The position numbers and the translations under genes are program-made. A stretch of DNA of 17,496 nt from Xylaria sp. FL1777. Lineage: Eukaryota; Ascomycota; Sordariomycetes; Xylariales; Xylariaceae. Location: contig MU400969.1 of the NCBI GenBank assembly GCA_022578965.1, positions 1-17,496 of the forward strand, given 5' to 3'. Numbering within the stretch: the stretch's first letter is position 1; each line of letters starts with the position of its first letter. Below, piece by piece: positions 9,996 through 17,496 of the stretch. The notes beneath the pieces are model-generated. The model worked only from the letters and a program-made list of their open reading frames with translations, ran no database searches and had not been told where the DNA came from.

Positions 9996-10205
9996 GAATT
10001 AAAAGTTAAAAGCAGTAAAATAAAAACATAAAAATATATAAGTACTAAAGTGTTTTTATTAAAAAATAAGTTAGAAAAAAAAATACAAAATTAACTAAAA
10101 AGTTAAGCAGCTTTTTGTTTTAGTTTAACAATTTGTTATGCTTAAGCTTTTTTGCGTTTTTGCTAATTATATTTAGCAGCTAATAAAAGCATAGTAATTA
10201 AGCTA
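9996..10205 (+). pseudogene. Possible decayed coiled-coil/basic coding stretch
   Basis: Unrecognised. In the frame containing 10107-10109, all six GCN codons (10107, 10110, 10140, 10146, 10176, 10179) are in phase, and TGC and AGC at 10161 and 10188 are in-frame Cys and Ser. It reads KVFLLKNKLEKKIQN, later YLAANKSIVIKL, then a Lys/Gln-rich run into the minisatellite. Stops at 10029, 10092, 10104, 10143, 10164 and 10206 are all TAA, so each could be a former CAA. The layout (heptad-like Leu/Lys, then a basic tail) vaguely recalls C-terminal regions of fungal pogo/Fot1-type transposases, but there is no DDE catalytic motif and I do not assign it. The stop rate is near background. Confidence 0.25.
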
Positions 10206-10222
10206 TAAAAAAAACAGTAAAG

Positions 10223-10354
10223 CAAGCAAAAATAGCAATATAATAAGTAAAAGCGCTAAAAAAAAACAAGCAAAAATAGCAATATAACAAGTAAAAGCGC
10301 TAAAAAAAAGCAAGCAAAAATAGCAATACAATAAGTAAAAGCGCTAAAAAAGAG
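10223..10354. repeat. 44-bp minisatellite, 3 copies
   Basis: Units start at 10223, 10267 and 10311 with CAAGCAAAAATAGCAATA and end in AAAGCGCTAAAAAA. Copies differ by single C/T or A/G substitutions (TAATAAG, TAACAAG, CAATAAG). The period is not a multiple of 3, so any reading frame through it rotates between copies. Confidence 0.92.
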
Positions 10355-10395
10355 CTAAAAAAGCGCTAAACAGGCACTAAACAAGCACTAAAAAA
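10341..10395. repeat. 11-bp minisatellite, 5 copies
   Basis: Five consecutive units (starts 10341, 10352, 10363, 10374, 10385) fit GCRCTAAAMAR with GAGCT in the second. The first unit is also the end of the last 44-bp copy. Since 44 is four times 11, the 44-bp unit may have grown from the 11-bp one. Confidence 0.88.
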
Positions 10396-10419
10396 TAAGC
10401 TTAATAATAGCACGCAACT

Positions 10420-10840
10420 TAAGAAAAAACAAGGTATAATAAAAATGCAAATGCAATAAAAACAAAAAAAAGAAAAGAAAAAAAGAAAAGCAATAATAAT
10501 AAGCAATAGAATTTATAAACGAATTTTTATAATGTATATTAAAAGTGTTATAATGTTATAAAAGGGTTAATATACAAAAGATTAAGTATATTAGGCAGCA
10601 AAAAAAAAATGATTAGCTTTAAATAGAACGATACAGAAGTACTGTTATGCTAAACTAGCAGATTGCAAAAATAAAAGCACGTAAAGCTAGCAAATAATTA
10701 AGCATAAAAGCTATTAGTAAAAAAATCAATGGAAATTTTTACTAAGTTAAACGCATAAATATGCTACTAACCTTAACCCAAGAAACAAAAAGATGTAAAC
10801 ATAATTTAATAAAAAAAGTCTAGCTTTATAAACTTATTAT
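10420..10840. other. Less-mutated island, identity unknown
   Basis: This stretch keeps motifs rare elsewhere, such as ACGAATTT, AGAACGATACAGAAG, AATGGAAAT, AACCTTAACCCAAGAAAC and AGTCTAGC. Two plus-strand frames each give runs of 20-33 codons between stops, for example YRSTVMLN and RINMLLTLTQETKR in one, and LALNRTIQKYCYAKLADCKN in the other. Neither frame wins on stop count or GC phase. It may be younger sequence, a decayed gene with frameshifts, or part of an RNA gene. No terminal repeats or duplication were found. Confidence 0.35.
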
Positions 10841-12230
10841 ATAATTATTATTAGTTATTAAAACATATATTTACATTATATTTTTAAATAAAGCGCTTTA
10901 TTTTAATTAAAATAAACTTTAACTTTTAAAGCTATATTATTAAAAAATAGCGCATAATAATAAGCTTTTTTTTGCTATTTATAAAAATAATAGTTTTAAA
11001 AATTAAATATGCTATACTATATTATGTTTTGCTAATTAAAAAACTTAATTGCTAGTAATCTTTTATAATAGTATTTTTTTTTATAAAATAAATAATAAAA
11101 AATATATTAAGCTAATTAACTAAAGAATAAATAAATTATAGTTTTTTTAAACAAATATTTTGCTATTAAAATTTAGCTTTAAGCAATATAAACTTTTAAA
11201 CGTTTAAGCTTAGTGTAGTAATATAGCTAAACTATAATATATTTTATAAAACTAACGCTTTTATATAATATATATTAAAATATATAATTTAAAAATCTTT
11301 TTATTAATAAATTATATAAAGCTTATTAATAGTTATAAATATAATCTTTTAATTAAATAAAAAGTTATAAAGCAAATTAATAAAATGTTTTTAAATAGCT
11401 TATTTAAGCTTAAAAATAATATATATAAAGCATTTTAAACCTAATTTAGTTTATATAATATTATTTTATTAAATAATAAAAATATATTTTTATAACTATT
11501 TATATAATATTAATTAACTTTTGTTATATTATTTATTATTAATAATAAATAAATATTAAAAATTTAAGCAATTAAGTTAAACTAATTATGTTTTAACTGT
11601 TTTAATAAACATAACTATAAAATTATTATACTTTATATAATAACTAAAATAATTTATAACATAATGCTTTTTTTATAATTAATTTAAGCTACTAGTATAA
11701 TATTACTATAATAAAATACTATACGTTAAATTAACTTAATTTGCTTAGTTTTAAGCTTAAGCTTATATAATTTGTTAAATTAACAATAATTTAAAATAGC
11801 ACTAGTAATAGTTTATATAAAGTTATATTTTAATATGCATTATTAGTTATATTTTAATTGCAGTAAAATATACTATATAAAATACTAAATATAATTATTA
11901 AATAAATGCTTTAATATTGCATTATTAGCTAGTTTATTTAGTTTGCTAAGTTTTTTAATAAATTTTAAAAGTTTTAAAGCTATTAGTTTTTTTAAAAAGC
12001 AACTATTAATTAAGCTAAAGCTAAAATTATTAAAAGTTTGCAGTTTTATAATAAAGTAAAAAAATAACACTAGTTAATAAATTAATAAATAAAGCTTAAC
12101 TTTTAATTATTTAAGCTTAAAATATTATAACATAATAAAATATTTTAATTATAAAGTTAGCATTAAATATAAGCATTACTATAAAAAGCTTGAAGCAATA
12201 TTATAATTGTTTTTTTTAAGTTTTGTTAGC
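10841..12230. other. AT-rich decayed sequence, no gene seen
   Basis: Dense in TAA and TAATTA, with mixed GC phase and no tandem repeat or strong hairpin. A 61-codon minus-strand open frame at 11885-12070 is Leu/Lys/Asn-rich and compatible with chance. Confidence 0.5.
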
Positions 12231-12240
12231 AAATAATCTA
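12231..12240. repeat. 5' target-site duplication of the insertion
   Basis: AAATAATCTA here recurs at 12467-12476 directly after the poly-A tract. It contains the rare TC dinucleotide, which makes a chance match less likely than for pure A/T. Confidence 0.65.
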
Positions 12241-12466
12241 TAGATATAAATAATATATATATGTATGCAAAGTAAACCCTAGCTTAAAAATCAACAAGGG
12301 TGCTTTAAACTAAAATATATAAAACGCAGGCTTTAAACCTATAAATATATTTGCATAAGCCCTCGAAAAGGGTAAGTTGTAGCTTGCAGCAAGCATAGCC
12401 CGCTGTTCTATGTTTTTAGTTTAAAGCACTTAAAATAAAATAAAATGCAAAAAAAAAAAAAAAAAA
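12241..12466 (+). mobile_element. SINE-like insertion or retroposed structured RNA
   Basis: A 226-bp segment flanked by a 10-base direct duplication and ending in about 18 A. AATAAAATAAAATGC lies just before the tail, resembling a polyadenylation signal. The layout (duplication, body, poly-A, duplication) is that left by LINE-type target-primed reverse transcription. The body breaks the local rule: it has CCC, GGG, CG, TC and GA (CCCTCGAAAAGGG, AGCCCGCTGTTC), so it arrived recently from sequence not subject to this mutation, or it is maintained. It has no open frame. I see no convincing pol III A and B boxes: TAGCTTAAAAA is close to an A box, and CTCGAAA only faintly recalls a B box. It does not match any tRNA, 5S, 7SL or U snRNA that I can recognise. 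The source RNA is unknown. Confidence 0.6.
12300..12429 (+). ncRNA. Candidate structured RNA core
   Basis: A perfect 16-base terminal stem, GTGCTTTAAACTAAAA (12300-12315) with TTTTAGTTTAAAGCAC (12414-12429), encloses 98 bases; two G-U pairs could extend it outward. Inside, GCAGGCT (12326-12332) can pair 6 of 7 with AGCCCGC (12397-12403). Within that lie two tight hairpins: CCCT-CGAAA-AGGG (12360-12372) and GCTTG-CAG-CAAGC (12382-12394). An alternative hairpin pairs CATAG (12394-12398) with CTATG (12408-12412) and competes with the second stem. A further weak pairing, CCCT (12277-12280) with AGGG (12297-12300), precedes the core. The tRNA cloverleaf order and the conserved cores of hammerhead and twister ribozymes are absent. 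Strand is set by the poly-A. Confidence 0.5.
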
Positions 12467-12476
12467 AAATAATCTA
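12467..12476. repeat. 3' target-site duplication of the insertion
   Basis: AAATAATCTA repeats the 10 bases at 12231-12240. Its first three A cannot be separated from the poly-A tail, so the secure part is seven bases. Confidence 0.6.
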
Positions 12477-15003
12477 ACAAAAAAAGCATAAATAGGTTAA
12501 AAATAGTATAACATTTATAAAAATATTAAATATAATATATAAACTTATTAAGCAAATAAAAATACCTCAAAAAAAAAATTCCAATAAATAAAAATGCAGT
12601 TAATATATTATGCTTAATATATTTATATTAGCATATAAAATATGCAAAAAAGTAATATATATATTTTAATATTATAACTATTTATATAATGCAAGTACTT
12701 ATAAATTATAGTATGTTAAAAATAATAATTATTTTTTTTTTTTTTTTTATAAAAGAAGTTTTATAGCTAGCTTTATATAAAAAAATTCTTATAGCTAAGC
12801 ATATATATATATAAAAATTTACACAAAAAAATCTAAATATAAATTATAGCATATATTTAAGTTTATATATAACTAATTAAATTTTATTTAGTAATAAAAC
12901 TATAGTATTTTTATACTATATAATAATAAAAACAAAAAACAAAGCAATATAGTAAGCAAAATAACATAAATAAATTTTTTTTTATTTAATTTATAAAGCA
13001 TGCTAATATATATTTATGCTTTATATAATATATAGCTAAAAGCAACTTAGTTTTTGCTTAAATAGCAAGCTAATTTTTTTTTAATAACATTATTATTTTA
13101 TATATAAATGCTAGTAAGTTTTATATTTTAATATTGCTTTTTTTTATAATATTTTTATTTTTAATGCACTATTTTATTTTAAGTTTTTAAGGCTTGCTAT
13201 AGCTTATTTTTAGCTTTTAATAACTAAAAAAAACCATACTTTTAGTAGTAATAATAAATAAGCTTATAAAATAACAAAACAAAAAAAGTGCTACTTTTAA
13301 AACTATAAATATTATACTAAAGTAAATGTTTAACTTTTTTGCAAATTATATAAATACTTTATTTTTGCGCTATTATAAGATTTTTATGCAAGCTTAATAC
13401 TTTTTGTAGCTTTATAACACTATATAAAAATTATGTTTGTTTTTAATGCTTTTATTACTAATTGCTAGCTATTAAACTTTTATGCTTTAAAAAAAATTAA
13501 TATATAAATTATAATTATTATTATTATATAAATATATGCTTTTTTATTTTAAATATTTTATAAACTTATTATAATAATTTTATTTTTTTAGATTATAAAA
13601 CAAATAGTAAGCTATATTTTTTAATAAAGCTATAAGTAGTTTAGCATAAAAAAAAACAAAAACAAAAAGTTTTTATAAAATTTCTTGTTTAAAAATTAAA
13701 AGCTATATATAAAGCTATAAAATTATTATTTTTATTACTTAAAACTAAAAGCGTTATATAACTACTATTAAATTGCTATATTAAGCTAGTTTTTTATATT
13801 ACGCGTTTATAATATTTATAATAAGCAGCTACTTTTTATAAAATTAAACTTATAAAAAACAAATATATTGTTTAATAATATTATATTATTAAAGCGCAAA
13901 AAAACTATAGCTTTTATATATTTTATGCTTTTTTTATAAGCAATAAGCTTAGCATACATATTATAATGCATAAAAAAAGCAAAAAAATAAAAACTTGCAA
14001 AGCTATTTAAAACTTTGCTTAAAAAAGCCGTAATAAAAAAAAAAGCATAATAAGCTAATTAAGTTTTATAAGCAAAACTTGCTTTAAAAAAACAATAAAA
14101 AAAGCTAAAAAAATTGCAAGTAAAAGAAAAAAACATATATAAGTAGTATAAAATTTTAGCTTTAGTAAGCATACTTTTTAAAAAGCAAAAAAAGTTAAAA
14201 AAAAAAAAAAAAAAGCAAGTTATTTATAAAGCAGCTTAATAACATTTTTACATAAAAAAACCTAAGTTAAAATAAACAAATATATAAGTATAAACAATAG
14301 CTATAATAAATATATAAAAAAGTAGCGCTTATTTAAAACAAAAGTTCTTTAAAAACTAATTTATGTTTAAAACAAATAAAAAGCAAAAAATATATAGCAA
14401 AAACGCTTTATATATTTTGTATATTTAATGCTTTTTTAGAAAAAACGCTTTTTAATAAAACGTTAGCAAAAAAAAAAATACAAAAAAGTAATATTAATAG
14501 CGCTATATATTATATAAAAAAAAGCAACATGTAGTATTGCCTTAAAAAAAAAAAAATCAAGTAAGCATATGCTTATTAATATAAACATATTGTTTATATT
14601 ATGCTTTAGCTAAAACTTAAACCTAGATTTTTTTATAAATAATAATACGTATTACTATTATATTATCAAAGCAAAAAAAAAAGCAAAATAATTAAAAAAA
14701 ACATTACTTTTATTTTTTAGCTTAGTTGCTTATAATATTTTAAAGCATATTAATAAATATATGCTTTAGCTTAATAATAACTTTTTTATATCTTGTTATT
14801 AGTTTTAAGTATATTTATTAGTTTGCAGTAATAAATATTATTTTTAATATAGCAAAATATATAAGTTTTTATTATAATATAAACTATAAAGTATACGCAT
14901 GCTTTTTGTATAATAAATGCTGTTTTACTTTATAATTAGTTTAAAGAAACTTTTTTAAGTTTTATTTTAATACTTATATATATACTTAATATATAATATA
15001 GTT
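12477..15003. other. AT-rich decayed sequence, no gene seen
   Basis: No supported gene, tandem repeat or strong hairpin. Notable bits: a short C/G-containing patch at 12562-12590 (TACCTC, ATTCCAA), a T run at 12732-12749, an A run near 14198-14213, and ATAATACGTATT at 14641-14652, which also occurs near 9400-9411. GC phase is mixed, apart from short runs at 13192-13262 and 14027-14081 that chance can explain. Confidence 0.5.
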
Positions 15004-15008
15004 AAGCT

Positions 15009-15148
15009 TAATATGCTTGTTTTATTACTTTTATGTTTTTATAAACTATAGTTTATTAGTAATATTATTAGTACGCTTGTTTTATTACTTTTATGTTTTA
15101 ATAAGCTATAGTTTATTAATAATAATATTAATATACTTATTTTATTAT
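15009..15148. repeat. 60-bp tandem repeat, about 2.3 copies
   Basis: GCTTGTTTTATTACTTTTAT begins at 15015 and again at 15075, and ACTTATTTTATTAT at 15135, a constant period of 60. CTATAGTTTATTA is shared at the other end of each unit. Copies differ by C/T, G/A and small indels in the A/T runs. Confidence 0.88.
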
Positions 15149-15280
15149 ATATTATAATAATAATAAGCATTTATTTTTTTTATATTATAAAGATTATTTA
15201 GCTAAAAAATAACGTTTATAATAGTTTTACTAAGTAATAATATATTAAATAATTTAGCTAAGCATTAAGCGTAAAAAAAC

Positions 15281-15320
15281 TTTTTAAAGCTACGTTTTTT
15301 TTTAAAGCTACGCTTTTTTT
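15281..15320. repeat. 18-bp duplication
   Basis: TTTTTAAAGCTACGTTTTTT is followed 18 bases later by TTTAAAGCTACGCTTTTTTT. The one internal difference is C against T after ACG. Confidence 0.75.
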
Positions 15321-15329
15321 TAGTATAAA

Positions 15330-15440
15330 CTTCTCTTTTTTTTTTTCTTTAGCTTTGTTTTTTTTTTTTTTTTTTTTTTTTTTTTGAGTTTTTTTCATTT
15401 TTTTTTTTTTTTTTTTTTCTTTTTTCTTTTTTTTTTTTTG
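15330..15440. repeat. Pyrimidine tract with long T runs
   Basis: About 110 bases, almost all T, broken by C at CTTCTCT and TTTCTTT and by the short interruptions GAG and CA. Unlike most of the window it keeps TC dinucleotides. It could be the A-rich tail of a minus-strand retroelement lying to its right, but no element body or duplication is visible there. Confidence 0.6.
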
Positions 15441-15519
15441 CTTTACATTTTACTACTACAGATTTTTTTTCTTTTACTAATACTTTATTTTTTTTTTAGT
15501 TGCTTTTTTTATTACATAC

Positions 15520-16227
15520 TAACTTTTTTTAAAACAAAAACCTGCTTAATTTATACTTTATAGCTGCTTTTATAGCTTGCTAATTTACTAACTGCGTTAA
15601 AATTTTAGTTAATACTTATTACTTTTATTAGCGCTTTAAATACTTTAATAATATTAAAAAGCTAATATATTATAATATATAAATTTATATAATATATTAA
15701 ATTTACGTTTTATAAAAACAAGCTATTATAAACTTTATAAAAAAACTTTTTATAACTAATATTTATAAATTTGCTTTTTGCTTATAAAATAGTAGTTATG
15801 CATTTAATACAAAATGCTTTTAAAAAGTATATAATTATTTTTTTTTTGTATGCTTTTAATTAATAAAAGTACTTAAAAGTTTAGTTTTTGCTAAAACATA
15901 ACAAAACAAACAGTTTATTTTGTAAGCTATATATTAGCTATTTATACTAAAGGTCCAAAAAACTATGCAGTACTAAGTTTATTACTAATATAATTAAAAC
16001 TTTTACTAAAAAAATTTAGCTAAAAGCAAAATATATTAACTTTTTGTTTTTTATAATAAGCTTAATTATATAATATAATATAAAAAGCGCTATACTTTTA
16101 CTGCTGTTTTAAAAACTATAATATTACTTATATTATATAACTTTATGCTATATAAAATCAAATTAAACAAATAGTTATAAAAACATTAAGCTTACATTAT
16201 AAAATGTATAAAAGACATAATAAAATA
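15520..16227. other. AT-rich decayed sequence, no gene seen
   Basis: Nothing supported as a gene. AAAGGTCCAAAA at 15950-15961 is a lone patch with GG, TC and CC. Confidence 0.45.
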
Positions 16228-16348
16228 AAAAAAAAGAATTTTATAAATTTTTAAGTATATAATAAGCTTTTTATATAAATAAAAACAAATATAAAAACAG
16301 CAATAAAAAAAAAAACTTTATAAGTTTTTAAGTATGTAATAAGCTTTT
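16228..16348. repeat. Direct repeat pair, 77-base offset
   Basis: The segments 16228-16271 and 16305-16348 share TTTTTAAGTATATAATAAGC (second copy TATGTAAT) preceded by an A run and TTTATAAR. The 33 bases between them are not duplicated. The copies differ by transitions. Confidence 0.8.
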
Positions 16349-17400
16349 AAAGCTATAAAGTTATGTTGTTTTTTTTAAAAAAAAAAGCTAAAGCTGCTTT
16401 TTTTTTAATTTGCTATATTTATAAAAACTTTTTTGCTTTATTATAACTTAATATAAATATGTTTTATTATTTTTTTGCGTATATTATATTAGCATAGCTA
16501 ATTTATTATAGCTTTATGTATTTTTTTTTATAATATTGCTTAAAAAAAAAAAAAAAAAACAAAACATGCTAAAAACTTACAATATATTATAATCCTATAA
16601 TAAAAAAATCGGAATTTAAAGCTATAAAATAATAAAAAAACAAAAAAAACTAATTTATAGCAAAAACGTTTTGTTTTTTATGCATGTTTTTTTTTTTTTA
16701 TATATAAATAAAAAAAAACAAAAAGTTAAGTTTTTTAAGTTATATAAATTTTATATTTTTTTTACTTTTATTTTTATTACTACTTTTTTTTTTATTTATT
16801 AAACTATATTATTAAATTATATGCATAGTTTTAAGTATTATAAAAGCTTTTAAGCTAAAACAATTAGCAGCTTTTTTTTGTTTTAAATATAAATATAAAT
16901 AAAACATTGCTTAATAAAATGTTGCTATAAAGCAAGCAAACATAAATTTGCTACTTATATAAAATGCTGCTAAAAAAAAAAACAATATATATACTTTAAA
17001 TATTATACTTAAAAAAAACAATAGCTTTAAGCATTAAATAGCTTTAAGCGTAATAAATATATAAATAAAAAAACTTATGTTTTAATGCTAAATAAACAAT
17101 ACTATATGCTATAGTTTTAAAATACCTTATAAAAAACTATTATTTTGTTTTAAATATAAAAGTAATAATTACTTTTAAATAATAATAAATAGCTGTTTTT
17201 TAAATAGTAATAAACTATTTTATTTAGTTAAGCTTAATTATTATTAAAATAAATAAATATAGTATATTTTATACTTTTTAAGCTATATATATTATTTATT
17301 TTTTTTAACTTTTAAGTTATTTTTTTTACTTTTAGTTATTTTAAATATATTTTTTTATTTGCTATATTATATACTTTTTTATATTTTTAATAATTGTTTT
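16349..17400. other. AT-rich decayed sequence, no gene seen
   Basis: Stops in all frames. An A run at about 16542-16559 follows TTGCTT. ATCCTATAAT and ATCGGAATTT near 16591-16617 are a small patch with the otherwise rare TC, CC, GG and GA. GC phase is partly aligned at 16867-16969 (7 of 9), which is not enough to call a relic. Confidence 0.45.
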
Positions 17401-17401
17401 G

Positions 17402-17416
17402 TTTTTTTTTTTTTTT

Positions 17417-17496
<80 letters not shown>
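17402..17496. repeat. Poly-T run at window end
   Basis: Fifteen T, one G, then 79 T to the last base. A homopolymer this long exactly at the edge suggests a sequence or contig boundary, or the tail of a minus-strand retroelement continuing beyond it. The length should not be trusted. Confidence 0.85.

Noticed and set aside
9658..10840. One continuous decayed open frame across the whole purine-rich island
   Set aside because: About 9% of codons in the best frame are stops, which is the background rate, so only the short part with in-phase Ala codons was kept as a low-confidence relic.
11885..12070. 61-codon minus-strand open frame rich in Leu, Lys and Asn
   Set aside because: Length is within chance for the many frames examined and GC dinucleotides are not phase-locked.
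12360..12372. Pol III B box at the CTCGAAA hairpin
   Set aside because: Only the TCGA core agrees; the flanking GG and CC positions do not match, so a tRNA-derived SINE head is not supported.
12300..12429. Hammerhead, twister, pistol or HDV-like ribozyme, or a tRNA
   Set aside because: The CTGATGA core of hammerhead is absent. AAGCCC and AGCCCG words recall twister but lack its arrangement, and the hairpin order does not fit a cloverleaf.
15330..15440. Retroelement 3' tail on the minus strand
   Set aside because: No element body or target duplication could be found to its right; recorded as a pyrimidine tract only.
1..17496. Alternative genetic code (TAA/TAG read as amino acids, TGA as stop)
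   Set aside because: TGA is rare because GA is rare everywhere, not because of codon choice. GA loss would also remove nearly all Asp and Glu codons, so the sequence cannot be ordinary coding DNA under any code.
1..17496. Organelle genome (mitochondrion or apicoplast)
   Set aside because: No rRNA, tRNA or respiratory gene, and the decayed repeats and retroposed insertion fit a nuclear repeat compartment better.

Overview
The window is extremely AT-rich. A hand count of positions 7081-7320 gives 41 G+C in 240 bases, about 17%. It contains no intact protein-coding gene that I can defend, no tRNA or rRNA, and no CRISPR array. TAA and TAG are dense in all six frames. The three longest open frames are explained by composition or by a tandem repeat. 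The base pattern looks like an AT-rich, mutation-decayed, repeat-derived compartment of a eukaryotic nuclear genome. A filamentous fungus with RIP-like (repeat-induced point mutation) cytosine loss is my best guess, but no marker gene confirms the taxon.

The dominant signal is the mutational context. TpC/GpA and CpC/GpG are nearly absent on both strands, while GpC is strongly over-represented. In 7081-7320 all 22 cytosines follow A (11) or G (11) and none follow T or C. The next base is T 15 times, A 4 times and G 3 times. Classical RIP removes CpA; here the missing context is pyrimidine-C, with a weaker loss of CpA.

Layout. 1-505: T-rich, with a relic of a Lys/Ala-rich protein tail on the minus strand, shown by GC dinucleotides locked to one codon phase. 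506-3060: AT-rich decay, holding a 39-bp tandem repeat ending in a foldback (1336-1500). 3060-4960: three members of a foldback repeat family (arm core AAAAAACTAAATATTT) and two weaker minus-strand coding relics. 5481-5622: a 54-bp tandem repeat. 5623-7794: featureless decay. 7795-8520: weak plus-strand relics. 9130-9280: a half copy and the longest foldback copy. 9300-10840: a purine-rich strand-asymmetric island with a possible decayed coding stretch and a nested 44-bp/11-bp minisatellite. 12231-12476: a 226-bp insertion with a target-site duplication, a poly-A tail and a strongly folded RNA-like core. This segment escaped the mutational signature and is the best candidate for something undescribed. 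12480-17496: AT-rich decay with 60-bp, 18-bp and 77-bp repeats and pyrimidine tracts, ending in a poly-T run at the window edge.

No operon logic applies. The features relate as old mobile-element debris (decayed coding tails, foldbacks, minisatellites) subjected to context-specific C-to-T mutation, followed by at least one young retroposed insertion.
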